Notes: generated by a model not told the origin, from the letters alone. A DNA stretch of 38,655 bases from an uncultured Eubacterium sp. (GCA_948470065.1 CAOKNO010000024.1:1-38655); one strand, 5' to 3'. Counted from the first letter of the stretch, positions 1 through 8,796 are shown. Numbers and translations are program-made.

Positions 1-484
1 TCATCCATGCAGGCGGGGACCAGGGGGACGCCCAGAACTTCATATCCGGGTTCCGTTTTAACGCCTCCTTGATAAACGGGATAATCCCTGTCTCTGACTT
101 ATCGCGTTCGATGGAGAAATACTCCAAATCATAATCGCTCGTTACGCCGTCTGGCAAATCATCCAACGAATATAAGGTATTTGCAAAATCGCTTGCGCCA
201 ATGGGAATCCGCCCCAAGGTAAGGTGCAGGCCTTCTGGCTCGTCTGGATCGAACAAAAGATCCAGGATATGGTCCCGTTCTTCTTCTGTCAGCATAAGAA
301 GCCGTTTCCATCCGCGTTCGTTAAAGCAGCCGCCCCAGATTTCTTCCGCCATCTTCTGGTATGTAATAGTTTCATCCACATCAATATAAAGGGAACTGTG
401 GTTCGCTTCATCCCATGTAGTTGTGGTAAGCGGCGCCTGCTCCTTCCAATAATTATTCTCCTGGCTCATGACCCAGGTAACCGT
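1..484 (-). repeat. Second copy of GH30 catalytic-domain coding sequence (partial)
   Basis: This stretch encodes residues 883-1043 and is closely similar to 2524-2995 (residues 46-202) of the same gene at both DNA and protein level. Copy 2 has a small insertion in the loop after LDDL (LPDGVTS in place of VEG) and otherwise scattered substitutions. The two copies sit about 2.5 kb apart in direct orientation in one frame, so the gene arose by internal duplication of its catalytic domain. Confidence 0.85.
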
Positions 485-3130
485 GGACTGCCCTTCCTGC
501 GGTATTGGCACAAGTTCTTTTACCGCTTTCTCTAATGCTTCTTTCGCTGTATTGACTTCTGCCTGGGTAGCGTCCGCTTTCCCATTGACCGCTTTTGCAT
601 CCTCCAAAGCCTTTTTAAATTTGCTCCAGCTTTCTGCTGTATAATCGCTTTCTATTTTTGCAGACGCCGACTGGATGGCTTGCGCTAACGCTTTCTTATC
701 TGCTGCCGCAGGCCCGCCAGAAGCGCTCTCCAAGCTTAATAAGGCAAGGTTCAGCCTACATTCCGCTTTATTTACCTGCTGCTGCGTTGCCAAAGCGTCT
801 GCGTCTGCCTTCCTGGCATCCTCCAAAGCTGCTTGAAGGCTCCGCCAGCTTTCTTGGGTAAATTCGTCCTCGTCCTTTTGGGCTGCCCTGGCAACCGCCT
901 GCTTCAATGATTCCTTATCCGTCGGCCGTACCAGCCCTTTCAACGCCTGTTCCACACTTCCCTTTGCCTGTAACGCTGCTTCCGTATTAGAAGTGTCCGC
1001 CGCTTTTGCAGCTTCCAGCGCTACATTTAGTGCATTTATGGAAGCTTCCGTATATATGCCTGTAACAGCTGCTGCTTCTTCCCCGTATGCAATCACAGAA
1101 GCAAGGTCTTCGACTGCCAGGTTCGTTATCTTCCACAATTGATGATCGTCTGTTGCATTGTCTGCTTTCTGCTCTGCCTGCGCCGTCTGAGGCCCGGACA
1201 GATAGTGCCCGCTGTTTGCATTCCGAAAGCGGACGTAACCACCCTGCGCTTCTTCTACGATCCAGTTCTGGTCTGCGCCTCCGGTATAAGGCCACTGGAT
1301 CAGCTTCGCCCCGTCCGCCTTGCTCCCATCGTCTACTGCAACAATCTTGCTGCTCTTGCGGTTCACAAGCTTCACGGTTCCTGTGCCATCCACGCTGCTT
1401 GGCTCCAAATACCATTCCTGGTTGGCCTGGCCGCTGTACTGCCAGTTAAACACATGCGCCTGATTTTTTACTACTCCACCCTCGCCTTCAATGCAAAGCG
1501 CCTGGCCAGTCGCTTTATTTTCAATCCTGACAAGCTGATCTGCAGGCATATAGCCTTCTGTCTCTGCCCTGTGATCCGTTTCATTTCCAGTTAACGGCGT
1601 GCCTTCCGCCGTAAAGGTATGGATGGAATGCGCCGGAAGATCAACGCTTACCATGCGCCCGTTAAAATTGATATCTACATGTTTCACGGTGTTGCTGCCA
1701 TTTTTCACCATCAGGACGTTCGTGCCGTCCGGGTTACGGAACGCGATTTCATGAAGCTCCTTGGAATACCGATCGTCACGTTCCGCTTCATCGATCAGCG
1801 GGAACTCTTCATCGTATGTCCCGGTACTTGCAATCCGGTATGCCCCTGGCTTTACAAAGTTTGTAAAATGCTTATATTCATAGAAATGCGGATTAATCGT
1901 GTACTGCTTTGTTGTTTCATTTACTGTAATCGGCGCATTCTGCGGCCAAGGCGGGTTCGCCGTATTATGCCCGCCTGGGTTTACGCCATCCCATTCCAAT
2001 ACCATGTTCCAGAGGTTATACGCGCTAATCCCAGTGCTTAAGTACATCCACATAATATCAAACTGGTTCTCTGCGTACTGCCAGTTATTGTTCCCATCCC
2101 CGCACATGGTTTCCGACTGCATCATGCCAAGGTCAAAGCCTGAGTTGTACAAAGAATGCGATTTGAAATAAGACCACCACTGGAACGTAATACCGTCCGT
2201 ATACCGCAGGGAAGCTGGATCGTTTAACGTGGAATCCATCAGGCTATCGTTGGAGTTGGTAAACGTCCCAAGGTAAATCTCTACGCCCGTCCCTTCCAAT
2301 ACAGGACCTAAATGATCCCGGATAAAGTCGCGAAGCTGATCGCCTGTCCATACGCAAGAAGTATAGAGCGTCCACATCGTCGGCTCATTCTGCGGGCTTA
2401 CCATTGAGATATGGATCCCTTCCGCCTTGTATGCTTCGATAAATTTCTTGAAATACTGCGCGTATGTCGCCATATTCTGTTCTGTATAATTGATATGGCC
2501 GCCAATCAGGCTGTTGTTGTCTTTCAGCCATGCAGGCGGGGACCAGGGGGACGCCCATAGCTTCATATCAGGGTTCCGCTTTAACGCCGCCTTGATATAA
2601 GGGATAATCCCTGTTTCTGACTTATCACGCTCAATCGAAAAATGCTCCAGTTCATAGTCGCCTTCGACATCGTCTAAGGTGTACAGATCCAGGCCGAAAT
2701 CGCTTGCGCCAATGGGAATCCGCCCCAAGGTAAGGTGCAAGCCTTCTGGCTCATCTGGATCGAACAAAAGATCCAGGATATGCTCCCGCTCCTCTTCTGT
2801 CAGCATCAAAAGCCTCTGCCAGCCGCGTTCGTTAAAGCAGCCTCCCCAGATCTCTTCCGCCATCTTCTGGTACGTCACATTCTCATCGACATCAATATAG
2901 AGCTCACTGTGGCTTCCAGCGTCCCAGGCTGCCGTGGTAAGCGGATCCTGTTCTTGCCAATAATTGCCTTCCTGGGACATGACCCAGGTAACGGTAGGCG
3001 CTTCTTGCGCCTGGCTGGCAACCGGCGGCGCAAAAAAGCCTCCTGTCACAACCATACAGCCTGCCAGCAAAACGGAAACGCAACGGTCCCACAGCTTCCC
3101 AACAGGCTTTTTGAACTTCCATTTACTCAT
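1..3130 (-). CDS. Secreted multidomain GH30 glycosidase, C-terminus cut by window edge
   Basis: The reading frame is open for 1043 codons from an ATG at 3130 to the left edge. AAGGAGG lies 9 nt upstream of the ATG. Residues 1-42 look like a signal peptide. Residues 46-510 form a GH30 (glucosylceramidase/endo-glucanase/xylanase clan GH-A) domain. The acid/base is E249 in SPQNEP and the nucleophile is E340 in MMQSET. Residues about 530-665 are a ricin-type beta-trefoil (CBM13-like) with QxW-like NQEW and DQNW motifs. Residues about 675-875 hold three FIVAR-like helical modules. From T883 a second GH30 domain begins, about 84% identical to the first by eye, and it is cut at the SPPAW motif. An exported polysaccharide hydrolase is certain in outline. 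Substrate (beta-glucan, glucuronoxylan or other GH30 target) cannot be read from the sequence. It lies downstream of the XylF-like lipoprotein, separated by 223 nt with its own likely promoter. Confidence 0.9.
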   Translation of the reverse strand, partial: MSKWKFKKPVGKLWDRCVSVLLAGCMVVTGGFFAPPVASQAQEAPTVTWVMSQEGNYWQEQDPLTTAAWDAGSHSELYIDVDENVTYQKMAEEIWGGCFNERGWQRLLMLTEEEREHILDLLFDPDEPEGLHLTLGRIPIGASDFGLDLYTLDDVEGDYELEHFSIERDKSETGIIPYIKAALKRNPDMKLWASPWSPPAWLKDNNSLIGGHINYTEQNMATYAQYFKKFIEAYKAEGIHISMVSPQNEPTMWTLYTSCVWTGDQLRDFIRDHLGPVLEGTGVEIYLGTFTNSNDSLMDSTLNDPASLRYTDGITFQWWSYFKSHSLYNSGFDLGMMQSETMCGDGNNNWQYAENQFDIMWMYLSTGISAYNLWNMVLEWDGVNPGGHNTANPPWPQNAPITVNETTKQYTINPHFYEYKHFTNFVKPGAYRIASTGTYDEEFPLIDEAERDDRYSKELHEIAFRNPDGTNVLMVKNGSNTVKHVDINFNGRMVSVDLPAHSIHTFTAEGTPLTGNETDHRAETEGYMPADQLVRIENKATGQALCIEGEGGVVKNQAHVFNWQYSGQANQEWYLEPSSVDGTGTVKLVNRKSSKIVAVDDGSKADGAKLIQWPYTGGADQNWIVEEAQGGYVRFRNANSGHYLSGPQTAQAEQKADNATDDHQLWKITNLAVEDLASVIAYGEEAAAVTGIYTEASINALNVALEAAKAADTSNTEAALQAKGSVEQALKGLVRPTDKESLKQAVARAAQKDEDEFTQESWRSLQAALEDARKADADALATQQQVNKAECRLNLALLSLESASGGPAAADKKALAQAIQSASAKIESDYTAESWSKFKKALEDAKAVNGKADATQAEVNTAKEALEKAVKELVPIPQEGQSTVTWVMSQENNYWKEQAPLTTTTWDEANHSSLYIDVDETITYQKMAEEIWGGCFNERGWKRLLMLTEEERDHILDLLFDPDEPEGLHLTLGRIPIGASDFANTLYSLDDLPDGVTSDYDLEYFSIERDKSETGIIPFIKEALKRNPDMKFWASPWSPPAWM

Positions 3131-3179
3131 AATTCCCTTCCTCCTTGCGCTTTTTGATACAATCCCTTCTTTGCTTCTT

Positions 3180-3188
3180 ACTATAACA
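3180..3188 (-). promoter_or_regulatory. Extended -10 element for the GH30 gene
   Basis: Read on the minus strand, TGTTATAGT fits an extended -10 (TGnTATAAT with one mismatch). It would start transcription about 43 nt before the GH30 ATG. No good -35 lies at 16-18 bp spacing, which fits an activator-dependent promoter. The same nine bases occur upstream of the GH43 gene at 24506-24514. Confidence 0.4.
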
Positions 3189-3279
3189 GAACCAAAGCAG
3201 GATATGCTTGCAATTCACCCGCACATTCTTGTGAAATTAAACGAGACAGGCGCCGCATTAGCATTATTTTGCTGAGTTT

Positions 3280-3297
3280 TTTGCATTTTTCTGCAAA
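3280..3297. promoter_or_regulatory. Inverted repeat TTTGCA-N6-TGCAAA, possible operator
   Basis: A perfect 6-bp inverted repeat with a 6-bp spacer lies about 95 bp upstream of the putative GH30 -10. It has no U-tract on the minus strand, so it is a poor terminator for the upstream gene. An activator site is possible, but the assignment rests on symmetry and position alone. Confidence 0.3.
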
Positions 3298-3353
3298 TTT
3301 GTGCTATCCAGTTCCTTTTCCCTCTTTAGTTTCTGCAACATACGATAGATGGA

Positions 3354-4469
3354 TCACTCTACATTCAGGTATACTTCATCTCTCATATGGAACCCAGATT
3401 CTATAATGGCCTCATCCATATTTTCCGCTGTCACAGCGATTGGATCCAGCCCCAGGTAAGGCACTTTTAGGCCATCGCTGGTCAATTGGAACGACTCTTT
3501 ATCCTGGACAGGCTCTTCCCCTTTTGCAAGCTGTACGGCGCATTCCGCCGCTTTTTTGGCAAGCCCCTCAATCGGCTTATAGACCGTCATCGTCTGTGTG
3601 CCTTCTACGATTCTCTGGCAGGCCTCAAGGTCTGCGTCCTGCCCCACGACAATCGTACTCCCTGCCATCTGACGCTCGCTTAGCGCACGGATCGCATAAC
3701 CTGCCAGCGCATCGTTCCCGCACATCACAGCGTCGATCTTGGGCACATCGCCAAGAGCTTCTGTCGCCGCCTGGAAACCGTATTCCGGCGTCCATGCCTT
3801 CGCATACGTCTTACGGACTACGGTAAGGTTACTGTCTTCGATACACGCTTCGAATCCCTGCACCATATCGGTACTGTTCTTATCCGTTTCCGGGCCGCAG
3901 ATCATCACCACCTCGCCTCCATCCGGCAGGCGTTTCAATATGGCCTCCGCCATTTCCTCGCCCACCTTTACGCTGTCCACCGTAATAAATAGATCGGACG
4001 CCACGCCTTGGAGCAGGCGATCGTAAGACATGACGCGTATCCCTTTGTCTTTTGCCCGTCCGATTTCTTCCGCAAGCCCATAACTGTCAACCGCTATGAC
4101 AACAATCACATCCACATCTTCTTCGATAAACTGGCGGATATGCTCCTTCTGCTTCTTCACATCGCCGTTGGCATTCTGCACGTCCACAACCGCCCCTAAT
4201 TTCTGTGCGGTAGATACAAAGACGTCACGATCCCGGATCCAGCGCTCCAAAATAAAAGTATCAAACGTCATGCCAATCTTAATACCATCCTCATTCTTTT
4301 GGAGAGCGCCCTCATCCTGCCCTGGTTTCACAGCGCAGCCGGAAAGGATGGTAGAAAGCATTAGCATGACCGCAAGGAACCTTCCTCTTTCACGCCCTAC
4401 AAACCACGCGCATACAAGCCAAAACCCATTCCCCCATCCCTTTTTTCCCATCCCTTTTTCTGTCCACAT
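3354..4469 (-). CDS. XylF-like sugar-binding lipoprotein (periplasmic binding protein, type 1 fold)
   Basis: The product is a 371-residue solute-binding protein resembling the D-xylose-binding family (XylF/ChvE/RbsB fold, Peripla_BP_4). The export signal ends in a lipobox, LSGC, so it should be lipid-anchored outside the membrane. The core starts IKIGMTFDTFILERW and contains the family-typical segments DGGEVVMICGPE, DAVMCGNDALA and GQDADLEACQ. The start at 4469 was chosen because AAGGAG lies 6 nt upstream; the longer frame to 4550 has no ribosome site and overlaps the previous gene. It follows the AraC-type regulator by 29 nt as the last gene of the sensor operon. No ABC ATPase or permease is adjacent. 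It may feed a distant transporter or serve in sensing. The N-terminal region before the lipobox is long, about 45 residues. Confidence 0.85.
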   Translation of the reverse strand: MWTEKGMGKKGWGNGFWLVCAWFVGRERGRFLAVMLMLSTILSGCAVKPGQDEGALQKNEDGIKIGMTFDTFILERWIRDRDVFVSTAQKLGAVVDVQNANGDVKKQKEHIRQFIEEDVDVIVVIAVDSYGLAEEIGRAKDKGIRVMSYDRLLQGVASDLFITVDSVKVGEEMAEAILKRLPDGGEVVMICGPETDKNSTDMVQGFEACIEDSNLTVVRKTYAKAWTPEYGFQAATEALGDVPKIDAVMCGNDALAGYAIRALSERQMAGSTIVVGQDADLEACQRIVEGTQTMTVYKPIEGLAKKAAECAVQLAKGEEPVQDKESFQLTSDGLKVPYLGLDPIAVTAENMDEAIIESGFHMRDEVYLNVE

Positions 4470-4498
4470 ATCCTGCTCCTTTCCCACTCTCCCATCCT

Positions 4499-6103
4499 CT
4501 ATCGCGTTACATTCTTCTCCCGAAATTCCGTCGGCGTCGTGCCCGTCCATTTCTTAAAGATACGGCTGAAATAATTCGGATCCCCATAACCAGAGGCATG
4601 GCAGATCTCCTTAATGCTTTGCTCCGTTCCAAGGAGCAGTTCTTTGGCGTATGCAATCCGCAGCTTCGTCACATAATCAATATAATTGACGCCTTCCGCT
4701 TCCTTGAATAGCTTGCTCAAATAAAACGGGCTTATCCCCACTTCCCTGGCCATTTCATCCAAAGACAGTTCATCCGTAAAATGCTTTGCTATATATGCTT
4801 TTGCCTGTTCTACCACGTCATCCGCCTTGTCCTGCTGTTTCTTGGCGACCTGACGGCTCGCCGCTTCCATTTTCTGTACAAACCACAGCTCTAACTCGCC
4901 ATAAGCCTCAAAGGAAAGCAGCGTATCCAAGTATTCCTCCCGAACCAGGAAGCGGTAGAGCCGCCCTCCCTGTAGGTAGGCAATCCGCTCCGCCCATAGC
5001 ACAAACTCTATCGCTTTCAAGCGGACAGAATTGTTCAGTTCTGGATACAACGCCATCATCCATTCAAAAAAACGGGCGGAAAGCTTCTTGGTACGTTCCT
5101 CGTCCCCCCGTTCTACGGCATCGAACAATTCCCGTTCTAACTCATCTGGATAATCCTCTTCATAAATACAGTTCATCGCAAGATCCCCGGCGTGCGTTAC
5201 CTTCCCATCCCCCTGGCGTGCGGAGTCGATGGCCTCCCGGTACGATTCTGGCATAAACTTCCACTTTTTGACGGAGCCAATCCCCGCCTTGAACTTCATT
5301 GCAAACTGCTGCTCCAATTTCCGGATCATCGAATTGGCACAGTTGATTTCTTTCATGCGCCCTTCAAATTCCTCTTCCTGCTTCTCGCACGGAACTAGGA
5401 CAATGACTCGGTTCGCCATCAAGGATCCGACAATGCCTTCCGTCGCATCCTTCACATATTCCCGAAATGCCAGATAGTGCTTCTGGAGCTTAATCCCAGC
5501 GCCCATCGGGTTCGTAAGCCCGCCGCCCTGCTGCAGCTCGTCCCCGCACTCTAAAACCATCACATAGCCATATTCCGCCTGGATATTTAAAAGTCCCAGA
5601 TAATTGGCGTACTCCTCTTCCTTTGCGCCGCCCAGCAAAATACAGTAGACAAAGCCATTTTCAATGATTGGGACCACAGATTCTAGTTTTTCCTTGATCC
5701 GCAAATCGTTGCTTGCTTTTTCCTTCCTGCCCTTGACTGCCTGCATTGCTTTCTGTAAGGTCCCGGTCAGGGTATCGCGGTTGATCGGCTTTGTCAGGTA
5801 CGCCATTACCCCAATATCTATCGAGCGTTGGGTATATGTGAATTTGTCATAAGCCGTCAAAACGATAAAGATAACGTTTTTATTGTTTTGGCGGATCTCC
5901 TGCATTGCTTCAATCCCATTAATGCCAGGCATCTGAATATCCATTAATATAATATCTGGACGGAACGATTCTGCCAGTTCTATCGCCGTCCTCCCATTTT
6001 TTGCTGATTCTAACTCGCATGTGCCGCCAAAACTCTTATGTATCATAAATTTCAACGATTCCTGCACAATTCCTTCATCGTCACAAATCAAAATCCGTAC
6101 CAT
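4499..6103 (-). CDS. YesN-type response regulator, receiver plus AraC DNA-binding domain
   Basis: This 534-residue protein opens with a CheY-like receiver: acidic pair D8/D9, phospho-acceptor D55 in ILMDIQMPG, T83 and K105 in LTKP. It ends with an AraC-type double helix-turn-helix (about 430-534, with LSLDEMAREVGIS and YGDPNYFSRIFKKWTG). The roughly 300-residue middle is the poorly conserved region usual for YesN proteins. AAGGAG lies 7 nt before the ATG, and the gene overlaps the kinase gene upstream by 23 nt, so the two are translationally coupled. It should act as the transcription activator partner of that kinase. The GH30 promoter just downstream, with a weak -35, is an obvious candidate target; that link is inference. 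Confidence 0.92.
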   Translation of the reverse strand: MVRILICDDEGIVQESLKFMIHKSFGGTCELESAKNGRTAIELAESFRPDIILMDIQMPGINGIEAMQEIRQNNKNVIFIVLTAYDKFTYTQRSIDIGVMAYLTKPINRDTLTGTLQKAMQAVKGRKEKASNDLRIKEKLESVVPIIENGFVYCILLGGAKEEEYANYLGLLNIQAEYGYVMVLECGDELQQGGGLTNPMGAGIKLQKHYLAFREYVKDATEGIVGSLMANRVIVLVPCEKQEEEFEGRMKEINCANSMIRKLEQQFAMKFKAGIGSVKKWKFMPESYREAIDSARQGDGKVTHAGDLAMNCIYEEDYPDELERELFDAVERGDEERTKKLSARFFEWMMALYPELNNSVRLKAIEFVLWAERIAYLQGGRLYRFLVREEYLDTLLSFEAYGELELWFVQKMEAASRQVAKKQQDKADDVVEQAKAYIAKHFTDELSLDEMAREVGISPFYLSKLFKEAEGVNYIDYVTKLRIAYAKELLLGTEQSIKEICHASGYGDPNYFSRIFKKWTGTTPTEFREKNVTR

Positions 6104-7571
6104 CCTGCTTCTCCTTTTTGATATAGAGGATTACCTCGGTTCCTTGTCCCTTCCGTCCCCTAATATCTATGACATGTTCCATATTGTAATACCTGCGCAG
6201 ACGGTTTATTACATTATCCATGCCAATCCCAGTAGAATCACGCTCATGCTCTGAGTGGGCGCTTTCCCCACGCATAATCTTCCCTGCAATCTCTGGATCG
6301 ATCCCTTTCCCATTGTCCTCCACCTGGATGCAGGCTAGATCGCCTTTACTGTATACGGAAAGGCAAATCTCGCCAAGCCCTTCCATCTCCCGAATGCCAT
6401 GGTTTACGGCATTCTCAATGATTGGCTGGATCACCATACTGGGCATGGCTAAAGACAGCAGCCGTCTGTCAATCTGCTTTTTATAATGGATATCCCCGGA
6501 AAACCGCACATTCAGGATATAAATATAATTATCGACCAGACGTAGCTCATCCTGAAGAGTCGTATCCTCGTCAATTTTCCTCACATTGTAACGGAAAAAA
6601 TCCGCCATATTCTCAAGGAACATACAGGCGCGCTCAGCGCCCTCCATCATAGCAAGCTGCGCCCCTGCGTTTAAGCTATTGAACAAAAAATGCGGGTGGA
6701 TCTGCGCCTGAAGGTATTTAAGCTGCGCTTCCTTCAAATCATTTTTCATAATCAGCTCGTTTTCAACCAGCTTGTTCTCGCGTTCGTAATTCTCCTTTGT
6801 CTTCTTGATGTACACACGTATGCTCTCAATCATCTTATTGCAGGCCTTAGACACGGTGCCGATTTCATCTTCTGTTTCCACGGCCGGGAAATCCACCTCC
6901 ATATTCCCTTTTGCAATCTCATTGGCGACGTCCGCAAGCTCAATCAAAGGCCTTGTGATTTTCCCTGTCATCACCAGGATCCATGCGATGGCAACCATCA
7001 TCACCCCGACCAGCAGGGCCAGGCTAAACCAGATCACATATTTCAAGACGGAACGAAGGCTGGAATATTTATGGGAATTATGCAAAAACACCGCTGTATT
7101 CATACTGTCAATGTTAGAACACAAATATCCATAAAGCTGCTTTGCCCTGCCAAACCCTTCGTTGTATCTGCTGACGTTCCGCCCGCGCTTGGCCTCTATG
7201 GCATTCTGCGCTTCTTCTAAATAAGCTTCTGATATATGGTAAATATTTTTCTCCATCAGCAGATCTAACTCACGGACGGTCTGTGTGTTCAACCATTGCA
7301 TCAGGCTGCGGTAATCCTGTTCATACGTATAATATTCCTCTAGCTTGTCGGAACTTTTCGTATTCAGGTATTGGTATAATGCGTCCTGCATCCCTTCCAA
7401 AGCCCCGGACAATTCATTCAGCCTGATGTTGCTGTTGTATACGTTGTCAATCTGGCGGATGGCCTTATTCTGGCTATAAAAAATAAAGAGGTTTACGGCA
7501 AATACCAAAAAGGAAACGATGATAAACACTTCTGCCAGCCTTACACGGATAGACGTCTGCTTCTTCCTCAT
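6081..7571 (-). CDS. LytS/YesM-type sensor histidine kinase
   Basis: This 496-residue membrane kinase has two transmembrane segments (about 15-33 and 178-201) enclosing a helical extracytoplasmic region of about 145 residues. A HAMP domain follows (about 202-255), then a coiled coil and the His_kinase region with phospho-histidine H294 in HPHFLFNSLN. The HATPase domain shows the N-box IIENAVNHGI and G-box DNGKGI. GGAGG lies 6 nt before the ATG. The ATG shares an ATGA overlap with the upstream binding-protein gene, so the two are probably made in fixed ratio. The gene order binding protein-kinase-AraC regulator matches the XylFII-LytS logic known from solventogenic clostridia, in which a membrane-anchored xylose-binding protein gates the kinase. 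Confidence 0.92.
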   Translation of the reverse strand: MRKKQTSIRVRLAEVFIIVSFLVFAVNLFIFYSQNKAIRQIDNVYNSNIRLNELSGALEGMQDALYQYLNTKSSDKLEEYYTYEQDYRSLMQWLNTQTVRELDLLMEKNIYHISEAYLEEAQNAIEAKRGRNVSRYNEGFGRAKQLYGYLCSNIDSMNTAVFLHNSHKYSSLRSVLKYVIWFSLALLVGVMMVAIAWILVMTGKITRPLIELADVANEIAKGNMEVDFPAVETEDEIGTVSKACNKMIESIRVYIKKTKENYERENKLVENELIMKNDLKEAQLKYLQAQIHPHFLFNSLNAGAQLAMMEGAERACMFLENMADFFRYNVRKIDEDTTLQDELRLVDNYIYILNVRFSGDIHYKKQIDRRLLSLAMPSMVIQPIIENAVNHGIREMEGLGEICLSVYSKGDLACIQVEDNGKGIDPEIAGKIMRGESAHSEHERDSTGIGMDNVINRLRRYYNMEHVIDIRGRKGQGTEVILYIKKEKQDGTDFDL

Positions 7572-8611
7572 AAGCTTCCTCCCTCTTTATATGCCGACAC
7601 ATTCTCAGAGGTAATCAGTTCTGAGGCAACTGGCAGGTACTCGCTGACATAAGACTGCGTCAGGTACTTATACATCCCCTCCGCCGCCGTCTTCCCCATC
7701 TCCTTTGCATTGATGGAAACGGTGGATTTTACCACGCCCTTTTTGATTTCTTCTAGGATATCCTCTGATGCATAATAGCCGATAATTGAGATTTTCCCTA
7801 CCATGTTGTAATCTACGACGCATTGGTAGGCGCTAATGGTATCCGCCGCGCTTAGGCACACCAAGAGATCTGGACGTTCTTCCCCTAAGATCAGATCCCG
7901 CACCGTTTCCTCGGATTCAAACCTGCCTTCCCGGCGGATAGAAACAGCAGAAAGCTCCATCTGCCGGGAAAATGCGGCTGTCATCTCCCGTATCCCAGAG
8001 TAAATCACGCTCTGCTGTGAATGCTCGCTGCCCACACTGACCAAGACTGCCACCTTCACCTTCCCTTCCTCCGCACCCTCTTTTAAGCCTTCCCGCTTCC
8101 TACGTTTTACCTCCTCAGCCACCTGGCTTCCATATAACTCCCCCAATGCATAGCTGTTCCCGCTTACAAAGCTGACACGGCTGCTGTTCGGGACGTCGCT
8201 CAATACGGTCATAACCGGGATATCCTCTTTGGCGGCGCGGTCAATCAGATCCTTTATCTTATCCCCTTCTGCCGCTTCTACAATAATCCCATCCACCTTT
8301 GCCGCAATCGCCATATCCAGCAGTTCCTCAACGGTATAGCTGGCGTCCAGATCTTCCCCGAAATTTTCTATATACGCCCCGCACGCTTCCCCTGCCGCGC
8401 TTGCACCTTCGTAAACAGACGTCCAAAATTCATCGTACGGCTTGCTGCCTATCATCGCAATATGATATTGGTATACGGCGCGGTCTGTGTCCGTGCCCTG
8501 CCCAAACTCCATCTGGGCTTCTATCGTCCAGTTCACCACGCCAATCCCCAAAAACACTACGATGGCTGCCGCCGCCATCCAGACGATATGTTTCCTGTTA
8601 TTTTGGATCAT
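7568..8611 (-). CDS. Membrane-anchored sugar-binding sensor protein (XylFII-like)
   Basis: A type-1 periplasmic binding protein (RbsB/XylF fold, about residues 45-345) is fixed by an N-terminal membrane helix (about 10-28, ending GIGVVNWTIE) with no lipobox and no clear cleavage site. The core holds segments usual for this fold, such as YHIAMIGSKPYDEFW, AAKVDGIIVEA and VSFVSGNSYALG. The ATG at 8611 is preferred over that at 8620 because the ribosome site (GGAAAGG) abuts the latter but lies 9 nt from the former. The product is 347 residues. The 4-nt overlap with the kinase gene and the uncleaved anchor argue for a sensory accessory subunit rather than a transport component. The ligand is unknown; a xylose- or pentose-type sugar is suggested by context. 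Confidence 0.82.
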   Translation of the reverse strand: MIQNNRKHIVWMAAAAIVVFLGIGVVNWTIEAQMEFGQGTDTDRAVYQYHIAMIGSKPYDEFWTSVYEGASAAGEACGAYIENFGEDLDASYTVEELLDMAIAAKVDGIIVEAAEGDKIKDLIDRAAKEDIPVMTVLSDVPNSSRVSFVSGNSYALGELYGSQVAEEVKRRKREGLKEGAEEGKVKVAVLVSVGSEHSQQSVIYSGIREMTAAFSRQMELSAVSIRREGRFESEETVRDLILGEERPDLLVCLSAADTISAYQCVVDYNMVGKISIIGYYASEDILEEIKKGVVKSTVSINAKEMGKTAAEGMYKYLTQSYVSEYLPVASELITSENVSAYKEGGSL

Positions 8612-8705
8612 CTTATCCATCCTTTCCGTATCTATAGCGTTCGGTAATTACGTAACTCCTTTTCTGGGAGCAAGCGAATGTTCCTCAATCGCCCACATAC
8701 AGCAA

Positions 8706-8730
8706 GCGGCGGCAGTCAAACTGCCGCCGC
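8706..8730. terminator. Strong GC hairpin between the epimerase gene and the sensor operon
   Basis: GCGGCGGCAG-TCAAA-CTGCCGCCGC is a perfect 10-bp stem with a 5-nt loop. It lies about 63 nt beyond the epimerase stop but also inside the untranslated leader of the sensor operon. No U-tract follows on either strand. It could be a weak terminator for the epimerase transcript, an mRNA-stabilising structure, or both. Confidence 0.5.
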
Positions 8731-8759
8731 CCAAACCTGGAACAACATCTGATTAAAAC

Positions 8760-8772
8760 ATAATTCAATTAT
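8760..8772. promoter_or_regulatory. Palindrome ATAATT-N-AATTAT overlapping the -10 box
   Basis: A perfect 13-bp palindrome shares bases with the -10 hexamer of the sensor-operon promoter. A symmetric site at this place could be a repressor operator. It is AT-rich, so chance is also possible. Confidence 0.3.
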
Positions 8773-8796
8773 AGCCCACGTACCTGTAAATGTCAA
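8768..8796 (-). promoter_or_regulatory. Perfect consensus sigma-70-type promoter of the sensor operon
   Basis: On the minus strand TTGACA (8796-8791) and TATAAT (8773-8768) are separated by exactly 17 bp, matching the vegetative consensus at all 12 positions. The -35 box overlaps the epimerase stop codon. Transcription would begin near 8761, giving a leader of about 150 nt to the binding-protein start at 8611. This indicates strong, possibly constitutive expression of the sensor genes. Confidence 0.8.

Noticed and set aside
1..3130. Possibility that the GH30 region is a broken gene or pseudogene
   Set aside because: The minus frame stays open for 1043 codons with intact catalytic motifs in copy 1; no frameshift was found at the spots translated by hand.
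3440..4557. Several plus-strand frames opposite the XylF-like gene
   Set aside because: They mirror the minus-strand coding frame and have no ribosome sites or domains.
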